From contig NZ_AVPS01000004.1 of NCBI RefSeq assembly GCF_000768345.1, positions 310,001-374,000 on the forward strand: a stretch of 64,000 nucleotides of DNA, in the 5' to 3' direction. The position numbers and the translations under genes are program-made. Source of the stretch: Lysobacter concretionis Ko07 = DSM 16239. GTDB lineage: Bacteria; Pseudomonadota; Gammaproteobacteria; Xanthomonadales; Xanthomonadaceae. Below the pieces are notes generated by a model. It saw nothing but the letters and a program-made list of their open reading frames with translations, had not been told where the DNA came from and ran no database searches. Below, piece after piece: positions 10,128-22,382 of the stretch. How positions within the stretch are numbered: the first letter of the stretch is position 1; every line of letters starts with the position of its first letter.

Positions 10128-11225
10128 TTACGCCGCGTCGGACAGACGGGGGATTTCACGCGGCGCAAGGCCGCGCACGGCCTCGACGATCGCGGCGATA
10201 TGGGCCGGGGTGGTGCCGCAACAGCCGCCCACCAGGTTCAGCAGTCCGGACTGGGCGAACTCGCGCAGCATTCCGGCCATGTCCTCGGGCGTCTCGTCAT
10301 AGCCGCCGAATGCGTTGGGCAGGCCCGCGTTGGGATGCGCGCTGACATGGGTGTCGGCGATGCGCGACAACGTATCGACATGCGGGCGCAGTTCTTTCGC
10401 GCCCAGCGCGCAGTTCAGGCCGATGGAAACCGGTTGCGCGTGGCGCACCGAGTACCAGAACGCCTCGGCGGTCTGCCCCGACAGGGTGCGGCCGGAGGCA
10501 TCGGTGATCGTGCCGGAGACCATCACCGGCAACCGCGCGCCACGCGCCTCGAAGGCCTCGTCGATCGCAAACAGCGCGGCCTTGGCATTGAGCGTGTCGA
10601 ACACGGTTTCCACCATCAGCACGTCAGCGCCGCCGTTGATCAGCCCTTCGGCCGCTTCGCGATAGGCGATGCGCAACTCGTCGAAGCTGATCGCGCGGAA
10701 GCCGGGCCGGTTCACATCGGGACTCAGCGATGCGGTGCGACTGGTCGGGCCCAGCACGCCGATCACGAAGCGAGGCTGGCTTGGGGTCTCCGCCTCGGCG
10801 GCGTCGCAGGCGGCACGGGCCAGGCGCGCGCCGGCTTCGTTGAGCTCGCGGGCGAGGTGCTGCAAGCCGTAATCGCCCAGTGAAGTCGCGGTCGAGTTGA
10901 AGGTGTTGGTCTCGACCAGGTCCGCACCGGCGGCGAGGTAACCCGCGTGGATGTCCTGGATGACCTGCGGCCGGCTCAGGCTCAGCAGGTCGTTGTTGCC
11001 GCGCTGGTCGCGCGCGCAGCCGCAACCGGGGCCGTGGGCGTGCGCCTCGATCACCCGCTCGCGATCGAAGCCTTCGGCAAAGCGCTCGCCGCGGAAATCG
11101 GCCTCCTCGAAACCGTGCTGCTGGATCATCGTGCCCATCGCACCGTCGATGACCAGGATGCGCTCGCGCAAGCCGCGCTGCAGCGCTTCCGCGCGTTCCG
11201 GATGGAGCCAGGGCAGGGTCTGCAT
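10128..11225 (-). CDS. Homocysteine S-methyltransferase module of split methionine synthase
   Basis: A 365-residue protein corresponding to the N-terminal module of Met[16 protein letters not shown] at the start of the barrel, [32 protein letters not shown], and zinc-binding cysteines in GLNCALG and [10 protein letters not shown]. With the 895-residue product of the next gene it makes up about 1260 residues, about the size of a one-piece MetH. GAGGAA upstream supports ATG 11225; an in-frame GTG directly before it is the alternative. The arrangement looks like a genuine two-gene enzyme rather than a recent frameshift, because both genes have their own start signals, 11 nt separates them, and neither carries a decayed remnant of the other. 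Confidence 0.93.
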   Translation of the reverse strand: MQTLPWLHPERAEALQRGLRERILVIDGAMGTMIQQHGFEEADFRGERFAEGFDRERVIEAHAHGPGCGCARDQRGNNDLLSLSRPQVIQDIHAGYLAAGADLVETNTFNSTATSLGDYGLQHLARELNEAGARLARAACDAAEAETPSQPRFVIGVLGPTSRTASLSPDVNRPGFRAISFDELRIAYREAAEGLINGGADVLMVETVFDTLNAKAALFAIDEAFEARGARLPVMVSGTITDASGRTLSGQTAEAFWYSVRHAQPVSIGLNCALGAKELRPHVDTLSRIADTHVSAHPNAGLPNAFGGYDETPEDMAGMLREFAQSGLLNLVGGCCGTTPAHIAAIVEAVRGLAPREIPRLSDAA

Positions 11226-11235
11226 CACGGATTCC

Positions 11236-12216
11236 TCAATTTGCCTTGCGGGTGCCGGTTTTGGCGGCTTTTCGTGCCGGGGCGGCGGCGGGCTTGCGGC
11301 CCATCAGCGCGATCACCTCAAAGTGCGGGGGGCGACGCTCGCGGGTGACGGTTTCGCAGCTTTCGATGTTGAAGCCCGCCTTGGTCGCGAACCGGCTGAG
11401 CTCCTTCTCGCTGAAGCCCAGGTTCACGTGGCCGTAGGCGTCGACCACCGAGCGGTGCTCGTGGCTGGCCAGACTGGTCAGCAAGAGTCGACCGCCGGGA
11501 CGCAGCACGCGACCGGCTTCCTCGACCGCGCGCGCCGGATGGTCGGCATAGGTCAGCGCGTGCATCAGCACGACCAGGTCGAAGCTGGCATCGGCGAACG
11601 GCAGCTCGTGCATGTCGCCTTCCTGCACTTCCACGTTCTCCAGCTTGCGCAGGCGCGCGGATGCGGCGAGCACGACCTTGGTGCTGGAATCCAGGCAGAC
11701 ATACCGGTGCGAATGCGGGGCCAGCAGTTCGGCCAGCACGCCGTCGCCGGAGGCCACGTCGAGCACGTCGCCGGGCTCGAGCAGTGGCAGGGCGGAGCGC
11801 GCCATCGCCTCCCAGGTGCGGCCCGGGGAGTAATGCCGTTCCATGTCGCCGGCGACCGCATCGGCCCAGTTCTGGTCGGCCGCGCGCATGGCCAGCACGC
11901 CGGCGACCTGCTCGGCGTCCTGGCGCAGCAGCGGATCGTCGCTGCCTTCGCGCAGGGTTTTCCACAGCGCACGCTGGGCATCGTCGAGCGCGGCCTCGTC
12001 GAAACGGTAGTACGCCGAGACGCCGGCACGGCGGTCACGCACGAGTCCGGCTTCCTTGAGCCTGGCCAGGTGGGTGGATACCCGCGGCTGGGCGAGGCGG
12101 GTGATGGCCGACAATTCGGCGACGGTCAGTTCTTCGCGTTCCAGCAACGACAACAGCCGCACCCGGGTGGCGTCGGCAAATACCTTGAGGCGGGACGACC
12201 AGCCTTCCAGATCCAT
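11236..12216 (-). CDS. ArsR-family regulator fused to SAM-dependent methyltransferase, candidate SahR
   Basis: A 326-residue, two-domain protein. Residues ~5-75 form an ArsR-type winged helix ([43 protein letters not shown]); residues ~120-300 form a class I methyltransferase fold with the SAM motif [14 protein letters not shown] and the typical post-motifs ([27 protein letters not shown]); the tail is rich in Ala and Lys. SahR, an ArsR-family regulator of methionine/SAM genes sensing S-adenosylhomocysteine, is a good candidate identity, since the two metH genes follow on the same strand, starting 10 nt downstream. Whether the methyltransferase domain is catalytic or only a ligand sensor cannot be told. 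AGGTG fits ATG 12216 best; ATG 12222 is the alternative. Confidence 0.88.
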   Translation of the reverse strand: MDLEGWSSRLKVFADATRVRLLSLLEREELTVAELSAITRLAQPRVSTHLARLKEAGLVRDRRAGVSAYYRFDEAALDDAQRALWKTLREGSDDPLLRQDAEQVAGVLAMRAADQNWADAVAGDMERHYSPGRTWEAMARSALPLLEPGDVLDVASGDGVLAELLAPHSHRYVCLDSSTKVVLAASARLRKLENVEVQEGDMHELPFADASFDLVVLMHALTYADHPARAVEEAGRVLRPGGRLLLTSLASHEHRSVVDAYGHVNLGFSEKELSRFATKAGFNIESCETVTRERRPPHFEVIALMGRKPAAAPARKAAKTGTRKAN

Positions 12217-12227
12217 ATACATACACC

Positions 12228-12245
12228 TATCGCGATACAGCGATA
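12228..12245. promoter_or_regulatory. Inverted repeat upstream of ArsR-methyltransferase gene, probable operator
   Basis: TATCGC, 6 nt, GCGATA is a perfect inverted repeat, and its left part is also a 10-bp palindrome TATCGCGATA. It lies 12 to 29 nt before the preferred start codon, where an autorepressor of the ArsR class would block transcription of the whole methionine unit. Binding is inferred. Confidence 0.55.
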
Positions 12246-12366
12246 AGTTTGCTGCCGAAGCAGGTGGTGGTCAAGCAGGCCGATCCCGGGAGGGTTCCCC
12301 GGCGGGTTCGGTTAATCGTCGCGCAGGGCTACAATTGCCGGATTCGTGACCAGCAGAGGTGTCGAC

Positions 12367-13527
<1,161 letters not shown>

Positions 13528-13626
13528 CCATGCCGGTCCGACATCTTCATGGCTGCCGATTGATTGCGGCCTTCCATGTGCAACGCGGCCGCGATCGCCG
13601 CGATATCCCGATCGTTGCAGGCCGCA

Positions 13627-13650
13627 GCGAGGTCCGTCAGTGGACCTCGC
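13627..13650. terminator. Hairpin after the acyl-CoA dehydrogenase gene
   Basis: GCGAGGTCC and GGACCTCGC form a perfect 9-bp stem with a 6-nt loop, about 100 nt after the stop codon. No T-run follows, so it may be a weak or factor-dependent terminator. Confidence 0.4.
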
Positions 13651-13742
13651 CCGTGGCCGGCATGCCATTTTCCGTGTACTGACTCCTGAGCCTTGGCCCG
13701 CGCGAAAGCGTGGGCCTCACTGCATTTGGACCTAAAGTTCGC

Positions 13743-16700
13743 ATGAGCACTCGACGTAAATCCCCCGCGCGCGCCGCCGGCAAATCCCCCTCCAAATCGA
13801 AGACCACCGCGGTCAAGACGGCCACGCGCCGCACGGCCGGCAAGGACGACGGCGTGTCGCTGGAGCCGATCCTGGCGGTCATCCGCAAGCTTCTGCCGAA
13901 AGCGCAGCACGCCGAGGGCGAAGCCTTCGCCAGCATCTTCTACCACCGCATGGGCGAGGACGAATGGTCCAAGCACACGCCGGAAGGCTGGGCCGCGCTG
14001 GCCGCGGACATCCTCGATTTCGCGCGCAAGCGCAAGCCCGGCACCGCGCTGGTGCGCCTGTTCAATCCGACCGTGGCCGAGCATGGCTGGGAGTCGCCGC
14101 ACACGGTGGTGCAGATCGTCAACGACGACATGCCGTTCCTGGTCGACTCGGTGACGATGGCGCTCGCCGAAGCCGGCACCGGCCTGCACGTGCTGGGTCA
14201 TCCGGTGGTGTCGATCACCCGCGACAAGAGCGGCAAGCTGCTCAAGGTCGGCGAGGGCGCATCCGAATCGCTGATGCACCTGGAGATCGATCGTCTGGCG
14301 CCCGAGGCGATGCCGGCCATCGAGCAGGCGCTGAAGAGCGTGCTTGATGACGTGCGCGCCATCGTGGGCGACTGGGCCGGCATGCGCGGCAAGATGCTGG
14401 AAGTGGCCGACGACCTGGCCAAACGCAAGCTGCCGATCGACGCGGCAGACCGCCAGGAAGGGCAGGAATTCCTGCGCTGGGCGGCCGACGACCATTTCAC
14501 CTTCCTCGGCTATCGCGAGTACGACGTGGTTGCCCAGGATGGCGAGGACGTGCTGCGGGCAGTGAAGGGCAGTGGCCTGGGCCTGCTGCGTGGCAAGGAC
14601 ACCCACAAGCCGCGTGCGCTGGCATCGCTGGCCGCGACCCACATGCCGAATTCCGGTTCGGTGGATGCGCTGATCCTGACCAAGACCAACGCGCGCGCCA
14701 CCGTGCATCGCCCCGGTTACATGGACTACATCGGCGTGTTGAGCTTCGACGACAACGGCAAGCCGGTGCGCGAAGAACGTTTCCTCGGCCTGTACACGTC
14801 CAGCGCCTACACCCGCCGTCCTTGGGACATCCCGCTGGTGCGCCGACGCCACGAATACGTCATGGCGCAATCCGGCCTGGCCCCCGACAGCCACAGCGGC
14901 AAGGCGCTGCGCCACATTCTGGAAACCCTGCCGCGCGACGAGCTGTTCCAGTCCACTGGCGAGGAGCTGTTGAAGACCGCCACCGGCATCCTCGGCCTGC
15001 AGGAGCGCGTGCGCAGCAAGCTTTTCCTGCGTCGCGACCGCTTCGGCCGCTTCTTCTCGGGGCTGGTCTACATCCCGCGCGAGCGTTTCAACACCGACGT
15101 GCGCCTGCGCATCGAGGCGATGCTGAAGCGCGAGCTGCATGGCGAGCACATCGATACGACGGTTGTGTTGGGTGAGTCGCCGCTGGCGCAGTTGCATCTG
15201 CTGGTGCGGCCCAAGCCCGGCGAGTTCGGCGCCGGCGGCATGCCGCCAGTGGACAACGCCGCTATCGAGGCCGAGCTGGCCGAGATCGTGCGCAACTGGC
15301 GCGATGACCTGGCGGAAGTGCTGGTCGGCCGTCATGGCGAGGAGCGCGGCCTGGCCATGGCCAGCACCTTGGGCAAGGCGCTGCCGGTGGGCTATATCGA
15401 GGATGTCTCGGTCTCGGTCGCGGCTGACGATGTCGAGCACCTGGCGGCGCTGGAAGGCCCGGACGATCTTCGCCTGAGCCTGTACCGCAGCGCGCCCGGC
15501 GCCGGCGGCCTGCGATTCAAGTTCTACCGCCAGCACGATGACATCTCGCTGTCGGATGCCCTGCCGATGATGGAGAACATGGGCCTGCGGGTCATCTCCG
15601 AGCATCCCCACCGTCTGAACGCCGACGGGAACGTGGTGTACATCCAGGACTTCGAGGTGGAAACCAGCACGCCCGACGCCGATATCGAAGGCATCGGCGA
15701 CAACTTCGAGGATGCGTTTTCGCGCACCTGGCGTGGCGATACCGAGAACGACGGCTTCAACCGCCTGATCCTCGCCGCCGGCCTGACCTGGCGCCAGGTG
15801 TCGATGCTGCGCGGCTACACCAAGTACCTGCTGCAGGTCGGCGTGCCGTTCTCGCAGAGCTATGTCGAGGAGACGTTCTCGCGCTATCCGGTGCTGGTGC
15901 GCCTGCTGGTGGAGCTGTTCGAGGCCCGCTTCGATCCGGCCACCGGCCGCGAGAGCAAGGCCGAGGTCAAGGCAGGCATGGAGCAGTTCAAGCAGCAGAT
16001 GGAGCGCCTGTGTGGCGGCGACGAGAACGTGCTGGCTGCGCTGAAGCCGGTGGTCGCGGCACGCAGCGGCAGCCGCGAGGCCCAGCTGGCGGCGATCGAC
16101 GCGGCCTTGAAGACCTTGCTGGACCGCGTTTCCAGCCTCGATGAAGATCGCATCCTGCGCAGCTTCGTGGGCGTGATCGAAGCGACCCTGCGTACCAGCT
16201 ACTACCAGGACGGCGTCGGCGGAGCCAACTGCGGCTACGTCGCCTACAAGTTCGACTCGACGCTGGTGCCTGACGCGCCCAAGCCGGTTCCGTACCGCGA
16301 GATCTTCGTCTACGGTCCGCGCGTGGAAGGCATCCACCTGCGCTTCGGTCCGGTGGCCCGCGGCGGCCTGCGCTGGTCGGATCGCCGCGAGGACTTCCGC
16401 ACCGAGGTGCTGGGGCTGGTCAAGGCGCAGATGGTCAAGAACACCATCATCGTGCCGGTCGGCGCCAAGGGCGGCTTCATCGTCAAGCGTCCGCCGTCCG
16501 ACCGCGCCGCGCTGCAGGCCGAAGGCGTGGCCTGCTACCAGATGTTCATCAACGGCCTGCTCGACATCACCGACAACCTGGTCGATGGCAAGGTCGTGCA
16601 TCCTGTCAACGTCGTGCGTCATGACGGCGACGATGCATACATGGTGGTGGCCGCCGACAAGGGCACGGCGCGCTTCTCGGACATCGCCAACGCGATTTCC

Positions 16701-18758
16701 GCCGACCACAACTTCTGGATGGGCGATGCGTTCGCCTCCGGTGGCTCGGTGGGCTATGACCACAAGGGCATGGGCATCACCGCGCGTGGCGCGTGGGAGT
16801 CGGTCAAGCGCCACTTCCGCGCACTGGGCGTGAACACCCAGAAGGAAGAGTTCACCGTGGCCGGTATCGGCGACATGTCCGGTGACGTGTTCGGCAACGG
16901 CATGCAGCTGTCCAAGCACATCCGCCTGGTGGCCGCGTTCGACCATCGCCACATCTTCCTGGATCCGGATCCGGTTGCGGCCAGTTCCTTCAAGGAACGC
17001 CAGCGCCTGTTCAAGCTGCCCGGTTCGAGCTGGGACGATTACAGCCGCGACCTGATCAGCAAGGGCGGCGGCGTGTTCCCGCGCAGCGCCAAGTCGATCG
17101 CACTGACCGCACCGGTCAAGGCCGTGCTCGGGATCGATCCGGCGATCAATGCGATGAGCCCCAACGAGCTCATGAGCGCGATCCTCAAGGCACCGGTCGA
17201 CCTGCTCTGGAACGGTGGCATCGGCACCTACATCAAGGCCAGCACCGAGAGTCACGCCGACGTCGGCGACCGTGGCAACAACGGCCTGCGGATCGACGGC
17301 CGCGACGTGCGCTGCAAGGTGATCGGCGAGGGTGGCAACCTGGGCATGACCCAGCTCGGCCGTATCGAGGCCGCCCAGGCGGGCGCGCTGCTCAACGCCG
17401 ACTTCATCGACAACTCGGCCGGCGTAGGCACCTCGGACCGCGAGGTCAACATCAAGATCCTGCTCAACGAGCAGGTGAAGGCGAAGAAGTTGACGCTGCC
17501 GGCCCGCAACAAGCTGCTGGCCTCGATGACCGACGAGCTCGCCGGTCTGGTGCTGGTGGACAACTACCGCCAGAACCAGGCGATCAGCCTGATGGAGCGC
17601 ATGAGCGCGCCGCGCCTGGGCGCCAAGCAGCACTTCATCCAGACCCTGGAGTCGCAGGGCCTGCTGGACCGCCAGATCGAGTATCTGCCGTCGGACGCCG
17701 AGTTTGCCGAGCGCAAGGCACGCGGCCTGGGCCTGACCCGGCCGGAGCTGGCGGTGCTGTTGTCCTACAGCAAGCTGGTGTTGTTCCAGCAGCTGGTGGA
17801 TTCGGACGTGCCGGAAGACCCGTACCTGTCCAAGGAGCTGGTGCGCTACTTCCCGCAGCCGCTGCAGGCCAAGTACGCCAAGGCAATGGAAGGCCATCGC
17901 CTGAAGCGCGAGATCATCGCCACGGCGGTGACCAACTCGATGGTCAACCGGATGGGCGCCACGTTCCCGCTGCGCATGCAGGAAGACACCGGTCGCAGCC
18001 CGGGTGAGGTGGCCGAGGCCTACACCATCGCCCGCGAGGCACTCGATGCACGCGCGCTGTGGGCGCAGATCGATGCGCTCGACGGCAAGGTGCTGGAGTC
18101 GGTCCAGATCGATGCGTTGCAGACGATCTGGGAACTGCTGCGTTCGGTGACCCGCTGGCTGCTGTCGCGGCCGGGCCCGATGCCGGAGATCACCGCCGCC
18201 ATGGCGCGTTTTGGCAGCGGCTTCAAGGCCGTCCACGCCGCGCTCCAGGAGACGATGTCGCAGGTACGACGGGATGCCTTCAACAGCCAGTTGGCGGAAT
18301 GGAAGGCGAAGGGCGTGCCGGCCGCATTGGCAACCCAGCTGGCCGCGTTGCCGGTGCTCGAGTTCGGTTGCGACATCATCGAGATCGCGCATGCCCGCAA
18401 GCTGTCGCCGGTGGAGGTGTCGCGTGCCTACTTCGACCTCGGTGCGGCGTTGAACCTGCCGTGGCTGCATGAGCAGATCGATGCCCTGCCGGTGGATGGC
18501 CGCTGGCAGGCACTGGCCCGTGGCGCGTTGCGTGACGAGCTCGGTACCCAGCAGCGGGTGCTGGTGGGCCAGATCCTCGCGGGCGGCGGCAAGAAGCCGG
18601 CCGGCGAGAAGGTCCAGGCGTGGCTGCAGCGCGACGATCAGAGCCTGCGTTTCACCCAGTCGATGCTGGCGGAACTGGTCACCCAGAAGACGCTGGATTA
18701 CCCGACCGTCTCGGTCGCGGTGCGTCGCCTGGCGCAGATTGCCGCGGCAGGCGCGTAG
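13743..18758 (+). CDS. NAD-specific glutamate dehydrogenase, large (180-kDa) class
   Basis: A 1671-residue enzyme deaminating glutamate to 2-oxoglutarate and ammonia with NAD+. The catalytic core lies in the middle: [23 protein letters not shown], then the active-site lysine in PVGAKGGF (near residue 908), and the dinucleotide-binding region [14 protein letters not shown] (near 1040). About 750 residues of regulatory N-terminal domains (ACT-like) and a C-terminal segment of ~400 residues flank it, as in the GDH-180 family. The first ~45 residues are very rich in Lys, Arg, Ser and Thr with no family match, an unusual basic tail. The gene ends at a strong terminator (18779-18815) and seems monocistronic. 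The large antisense reading frames opposite it are shadows. Confidence 0.95.
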   Translation: MSTRRKSPARAAGKSPSKSKTTAVKTATRRTAGKDDGVSLEPILAVIRKLLPKAQHAEGEAFASIFYHRMGEDEWSKHTPEGWAALAADILDFARKRKPGTALVRLFNPTVAEHGWESPHTVVQIVNDDMPFLVDSVTMALAEAGTGLHVLGHPVVSITRDKSGKLLKVGEGASESLMHLEIDRLAPEAMPAIEQALKSVLDDVRAIVGDWAGMRGKMLEVADDLAKRKLPIDAADRQEGQEFLRWAADDHFTFLGYREYDVVAQDGEDVLRAVKGSGLGLLRGKDTHKPRALASLAATHMPNSGSVDALILTKTNARATVHRPGYMDYIGVLSFDDNGKPVREERFLGLYTSSAYTRRPWDIPLVRRRHEYVMAQSGLAPDSHSGKALRHILETLPRDELFQSTGEELLKTATGILGLQERVRSKLFLRRDRFGRFFSGLVYIPRERFNTDVRLRIEAMLKRELHGEHIDTTVVLGESPLAQLHLLVRPKPGEFGAGGMPPVDNAAIEAELAEIVRNWRDDLAEVLVGRHGEERGLAMASTLGKALPVGYIEDVSVSVAADDVEHLAALEGPDDLRLSLYRSAPGAGGLRFKFYRQHDDISLSDALPMMENMGLRVISEHPHRLNADGNVVYIQDFEVETSTPDADIEGIGDNFEDAFSRTWRGDTENDGFNRLILAAGLTWRQVSMLRGYTKYLLQVGVPFSQSYVEETFSRYPVLVRLLVELFEARFDPATGRESKAEVKAGMEQFKQQMERLCGGDENVLAALKPVVAARSGSREAQLAAIDAALKTLLDRVSSLDEDRILRSFVGVIEATLRTSYYQDGVGGANCGYVAYKFDSTLVPDAPKPVPYREIFVYGPRVEGIHLRFGPVARGGLRWSDRREDFRTEVLGLVKAQMVKNTIIVPVGAKGGFIVKRPPSDRAALQAEGVACYQMFINGLLDITDNLVDGKVVHPVNVVRHDGDDAYMVVAADKGTARFSDIANAISADHNFWMGDAFASGGSVGYDHKGMGITARGAWESVKRHFRALGVNTQKEEFTVAGIGDMSGDVFGNGMQLSKHIRLVAAFDHRHIFLDPDPVAASSFKERQRLFKLPGSSWDDYSRDLISKGGGVFPRSAKSIALTAPVKAVLGIDPAINAMSPNELMSAILKAPVDLLWNGGIGTYIKASTESHADVGDRGNNGLRIDGRDVRCKVIGEGGNLGMTQLGRIEAAQAGALLNADFIDNSAGVGTSDREVNIKILLNEQVKAKKLTLPARNKLLASMTDELAGLVLVDNYRQNQAISLMERMSAPRLGAKQHFIQTLESQGLLDRQIEYLPSDAEFAERKARGLGLTRPELAVLLSYSKLVLFQQLVDSDVPEDPYLSKELVRYFPQPLQAKYAKAMEGHRLKREIIATAVTNSMVNRMGATFPLRMQEDTGRSPGEVAEAYTIAREALDARALWAQIDALDGKVLESVQIDALQTIWELLRSVTRWLLSRPGPMPEITAAMARFGSGFKAVHAALQETMSQVRRDAFNSQLAEWKAKGVPAALATQLAALPVLEFGCDIIEIAHARKLSPVEVSRAYFDLGAALNLPWLHEQIDALPVDGRWQALARGALRDELGTQQRVLVGQILAGGGKKPAGEKVQAWLQRDDQSLRFTQSMLAELVTQKTLDYPTVSVAVRRLAQIAAAGA

Positions 18759-18778
18759 CCCGCCGGCGGTTGTTGCAG

Positions 18779-18815
18779 ACAGGCGGCGGCCATGGGGTCG
18801 CCGCCTGTTGTTTTT
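18779..18815 (+). terminator. Rho-independent terminator after glutamate dehydrogenase
   Basis: ACAGGCGGCG and CGCCGCCTGT make a 10-bp GC-rich stem with a 10-nt loop, followed by TGTTTTT. It starts 20 nt after the stop codon. Confidence 0.85.
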
Positions 18816-18924
18816 CAGGCGGTCAGGTCATGGTCCATCCACGCGACGGCTCGATCGTCCCGGACGGTGTCCCGGTAGTTGCAGCGCACGCGTTATCCTG
18901 ACTCCAACGATTCCGGAGCCGCCG

Positions 18925-19698
18925 ATGATTGCGACCCCCCGTATTGCCTTTCTTGCCAGCCCCTCCGAGGAGGCGCAGGACGCCTGCCGGGAATTGGCGG
19001 CGTTGCATGGCGATCACCCGCCGGATCGGGCGGATGTGCTGGTGCCGCTGGGCGGCGACGGTTTCATGCTGCAGACGCTGCACCGGCATGGCGGACTGGG
19101 CAAACCGGTCTACGGGATGAAGCTCGGCACGGTCGGCTTCCTGATGAACCATTTCCGCATCGAAGGCTTGTGCGAGCGCATCCACGCCGCCGAGCCGGCG
19201 GTGCTGCGACCGCTGGAAATGGTGGTGGAAACCGAGTCGGGCGTCAGCATGGGCTCGCTGGCCTACAACGAGGTTTCGTTGCTGCGCCAGACGCGCCAGG
19301 CGGCGCACCTGGCGATCGAGCTCAATGGCCAGAGCCGGCTGGAAGAGCTGATCTGCGATGGCGTGCTGGTGGCCACGCCTGCCGGCAGCACCGCCTACAA
19401 CTTCTCCGCCTCCGGCCCGATCCTGCCGCTGGGCGCGAACGTGATGGCGCTGACGCCGATCGCCGCATTCCGACCCCGTCGCTGGCGCGGTGCGGTGCTC
19501 AAGGCCGACACCGAAGTCCGCTTCCGCGTACTGGATCCGTACAAGCGTCCTGTCAGCGCCACCGCCGACTCGCACGAAGTCCGCGACGTGGTGGAGGTGA
19601 CGATCCGCGAATCGCAGGATCGTACGGTGACGTTGCTGTTCGATCCCGAGCACAACCTCGAGGAACGGATGCTCGCGGAGCAGTTCATCAGCGGTTGA
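18925..19698 (+). CDS. nadK: NAD kinase
   Basis: A 257-residue enzyme phosphorylating NAD to NADP. The GGDG motif ([15 protein letters not shown]), the AYNEV element and the glycine/serine-rich [16 protein letters not shown] are diagnostic, and the C-terminal region ([12 protein letters not shown]) matches. It is slightly shorter than E. coli NadK and begins [12 protein letters not shown], which suits the short proteobacterial subgroup. Start ATG 18925 is preceded by GGAG at 8 nt. It follows the terminator of the glutamate dehydrogenase gene and precedes a convergent gene, so it is a single transcription unit. Confidence 0.94.
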   Translation: MIATPRIAFLASPSEEAQDACRELAALHGDHPPDRADVLVPLGGDGFMLQTLHRHGGLGKPVYGMKLGTVGFLMNHFRIEGLCERIHAAEPAVLRPLEMVVETESGVSMGSLAYNEVSLLRQTRQAAHLAIELNGQSRLEELICDGVLVATPAGSTAYNFSASGPILPLGANVMALTPIAAFRPRRWRGAVLKADTEVRFRVLDPYKRPVSATADSHEVRDVVEVTIRESQDRTVTLLFDPEHNLEERMLAEQFISG

Positions 19699-19749
19699 AC
19701 CGCAAAGACCGATGGGCCTTTGCGGCTCCGGATCGCTGACCGACCAGTC

Positions 19750-20772
19750 TCAGGCGGGCGTGTCTTCGACCGCTTCCTGTGCTGCCGGGAGCGACGCAAC
19801 GACCGGCTCCGCAGTTGCGGTCGACGCGGCAGGACCGGGTGCTGCGGACAGCGCTTTTTCCTTCAGCTTGCGGAACTTGTCCGACATCTTCTCCAGCTTG
19901 GCGCTCCATGCCGGGTCCGGCGCCTGGTCACGGGTGACCTTGAAGTACACCTGCATCAACGCGGCCATCGCGAACGGGTCGACCAGCGCGGCCTTCAGGC
20001 CCCAGGCGGTGACGGCGGCAAGCGCGAAGGTCCAGAACCCGGCGATGCCGGGGAACAGGCTGGCCAGCGCGGCCACGGGGGCAAACACCAGGACGAAGAT
20101 CGCCAGCGTCAGCAGCCACACGATGACGGTCACGAAGATCGCGTTTTTCAGCATCGTCTTGTAGTTCTGCGCGTACAGCACCACCGCGTCGCGGCTGGAT
20201 GCCCACGGGTTGGTCGATCCGGTGCGCACGTTGTGGGCGAGGATGATCTCGTCGACGTAGGTCAGCGACGTGTTGATGACGGCATTGGCCAGCTTCATCA
20301 ACGGCTCCAGCCCCGGGATCGGCAGGAAATTGGCGACCCGCATGGTGACGCGGTTGAACACCCGCAGGATGCCCTTGACCAGCTGGTCGACGCCGAACAG
20401 GACCGAGCTTTCCGCGAAACGCTCCTTCACGATCCGGCTGGCGTAATCGATCTGCCCACGGCCGCCGGGAATCTGCTTGCCGTCCAGCAGTTGCGCGAGC
20501 ACCGCGATATGTCCGGCCTTGACCAGGTACAACAGATACTCGCGTGCCCAGTACAGCACCGCGCTGGTCAGGCCGAAACCGGCCAGGCCGCCCCAGAACG
20601 CGCCGGTTGCGCCACTGCTGGCCGCCTTGCCGAACAGCCAGCCGATGCCCGCGCCGCCGCCGGTGAAAACGATGTACGCCAGCGTGATGCCCATGTACAC
20701 GAGCAGGCGCAGAAACAGGAACGGCAAGGTGCGCAACAGCAGGCCGACGATCCGGCCGATATTGAAGTCCAT
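19750..20772 (-). CDS. Conserved multi-span membrane protein, function unknown
   Basis: A 340-residue integral membrane protein. The N-terminal third has about three to four hydrophobic spans (LLLRTLPFLFLRLLVYMGIT, then a glycine-rich GGGAGIGWLFG stretch, then LTSAVLYWAREYLLYLV); a soluble central loop of ~110 residues follows (including NFLPIPGLEPLMKLANAVIN), then two or three more spans (IFVTVIVWLLTLAIFVLVF; WTFALAAVTAWGL) and an Ala/Pro-rich tail. GGAGGG 5 nt before ATG 20772 sets the start. I do not recognise a characterised family. It lies convergent to nadK and divergent from the 5'-nucleotidase gene. Confidence 0.8.
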   Translation of the reverse strand: MDFNIGRIVGLLLRTLPFLFLRLLVYMGITLAYIVFTGGGAGIGWLFGKAASSGATGAFWGGLAGFGLTSAVLYWAREYLLYLVKAGHIAVLAQLLDGKQIPGGRGQIDYASRIVKERFAESSVLFGVDQLVKGILRVFNRVTMRVANFLPIPGLEPLMKLANAVINTSLTYVDEIILAHNVRTGSTNPWASSRDAVVLYAQNYKTMLKNAIFVTVIVWLLTLAIFVLVFAPVAALASLFPGIAGFWTFALAAVTAWGLKAALVDPFAMAALMQVYFKVTRDQAPDPAWSAKLEKMSDKFRKLKEKALSAAPGPAASTATAEPVVASLPAAQEAVEDTPA

Positions 20773-21004
20773 TGGATTCCCTCCGCCGAGCTCATCGGCC
20801 AAAACAGTTGATGTGGAGCCTCCCGACACCGTCCGGTGGGCAAGCTTCCCGAGCCTGCTTCCACCGCGTCGATGCCTGATACACGTTGGCGGGATCGCAA
20901 ACCGGACAGGGCCGCCGCCATTTCGCTCCGGCCCGACAGGCAATTGCCGGATCCCTCACTGCGCGGTCTCATCCTTTGCGACCCTGATCGCGCACAATAT
21001 CCTC

Positions 21005-21913
21005 ATGCCAGACCAACAAGCCGACCCCCTGATCGTCGCGATCTCCTCGCGCACCCTGTTCGACCTGGAGGACAGCCACCGCCTGTTCGAAAGCGAAGGG
21101 CTGGACGCGTATGCCGATTTCCAGCGCAGCCACGAGGACGACCTGCTCGAACCGGGCGTCGCTTTCCCGCTGGTACGCAAGCTGCTGGGACTCAATGATG
21201 GCGCGCCGCCCGAGGCGCCGCGGGTGGAGGTGATCCTGATCTCGCGCAACTCGGCCGACACCGGCCTGCGCATCTTCAATTCGATCGCCCACCACGGGCT
21301 GTCGATCAAGCGGGCGGCTTTCAGCAATGGCGCGCCACCGTTCCCGTATATCCGTCCGTTCGGGGCCGACCTGTTCCTGTCGACCCACGCGGAGGATGTC
21401 CGCAACGCGCTGGCGGCGGGGGTGGCGGCGGCGACGCTGCTGCCGGCCAAGGCACTGTTGCAACGCCAGCACCAGTTGCGTATCGCCTTCGACGGGGACG
21501 CGGTGATCTTCGGCGACGAAGGCGAGCGAGTCTCGCGCGAGGGCGGTCTGGCGGCGTTCGCCGAGCACGAGCGCAGCCACGCCGATGAGCCGTTGTCGGG
21601 CGGGCCGTTCCGCGGATTCCTGGATGCCCTGCACCGCTTGCAGGAGGCCTTTCCGATGGGCGAGGACGCGCCGATCCGCACCGCACTGGTGACCGCCCGC
21701 TCGGTGCCTGCGCATGAGCGCGTGATCCGCACCCTGCGCGAGTGGGACATCCGCCTGGACGAGGCACTGTTCCTGGGCGGACGGCCAAAAGGCCCGTTCC
21801 TGGAAGCGTTTGGCGCCGATATCTTTTTCGATGATTCCCAGCACAACATCGAATCCGCGCGCGGACTGGTGACCGCCGGCCACGTGCCGCACGGGGTCGC
21901 CAACCCGGATTGA
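21005..21913 (+). CDS. 5'-nucleotidase, NT5C1 family
   Basis: A 302-residue cytosolic nucleotidase related to animal cN-I (5-nucleotidase family), which hydrolyses nucleoside monophosphates. The HAD-like pieces are visible: IVAISSRTLFDLEDSHRLFE (in place of a classical DxDxT motif), VILISRNSADTGLRIFNSI, LRIAFDGDAVIFGDE, TALVTARSVPAHERVIRTL and EAFGADIFFDDSQHNIESA. The length is typical for bacterial members. Start ATG 21005 fits the family N-terminus. It is transcribed alone; a hairpin at 21957-21983 follows about 44 nt after the stop. Confidence 0.88.
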   Translation: MPDQQADPLIVAISSRTLFDLEDSHRLFESEGLDAYADFQRSHEDDLLEPGVAFPLVRKLLGLNDGAPPEAPRVEVILISRNSADTGLRIFNSIAHHGLSIKRAAFSNGAPPFPYIRPFGADLFLSTHAEDVRNALAAGVAAATLLPAKALLQRQHQLRIAFDGDAVIFGDEGERVSREGGLAAFAEHERSHADEPLSGGPFRGFLDALHRLQEAFPMGEDAPIRTALVTARSVPAHERVIRTLREWDIRLDEALFLGGRPKGPFLEAFGADIFFDDSQHNIESARGLVTAGHVPHGVANPD

Positions 21914-22382
21914 CGGCGGCGACAAGCCCAGGGCACCCCGAAGTGATGGCGTGAGGGGGTGACCCATCGGGCTTTCGTCACCCGCGGCTTCGTCGGGTCG
22001 AGCCAGCTGTGATATAGTCACCGCTTCGTTTTTTGTCCTCTGACCGCTTGTTTCGTGGCGGTTCCAGCGACGGTTTCAGAACGATCCTGGCGGCTCCGGT
22101 CGCCTTCCTCCGGGCACGCCCTCGCACGCGCGCCCTCTGCAGCGCCAAGCAGGCGAACCTCGGCCGCGACCTTGCCTCGGGCGGTCCGGCGCCCGTCGTT
22201 CCTCCTGCTGCTGCCATCGCGCCAAGCCCCTTCGGGCCGGGCAAATCCGTGGGCTGCACGATGTCGTCTTCGTGACGATCTACAGCCAATCCAGTCCTTC
22301 GTCCGGCTGATGCCTTGCGACGTGGACAGCGGCTGTCTTCGCAGATTGCAGATTGCCGCCCAGACAACAGGAGATGTAATCC
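21914..22382 (+). other. 469-nt intergenic region with promoter and long monooxygenase leader
   Basis: A 7-bp hairpin GGGTGAC/GTCACCC at 21957-21983 follows the nucleotidase gene. An extended -10 promoter sits at 22010-22018. The ~360 nt from the predicted start to the GTG at 22383 contain several GC-rich stems, for instance ACCGC/GCGGT just after 22040, and no convincing gene: short open frames have no ribosome site and read as compositional noise. I compared it by eye with 6S RNA, RNase P RNA, SRP RNA and common riboswitches and saw no match. Confidence 0.5.
22010..22018 (+). promoter_or_regulatory. Extended -10 promoter upstream of the monooxygenase gene
   Basis: TGATATAGT combines a TGn extension with a near-consensus -10 hexamer. 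The -35 region is poor (TTCGTC, 18-nt spacing), which is usual for extended -10 promoters. Predicted transcription would start near 22025, leaving a leader of about 360 nt before the start codon. Confidence 0.6.

Noticed and set aside
22033-22275. An 80-residue open frame in the monooxygenase leader
   Set aside because: It has no ribosome site, low-complexity composition and no family resemblance; a leader peptide role cannot be supported.
21914-22382. A 6S RNA, RNase P RNA, SRP RNA or known riboswitch in the leader
   Set aside because: The signature segments of these RNAs are not visible, so only an unassigned leader is reported.
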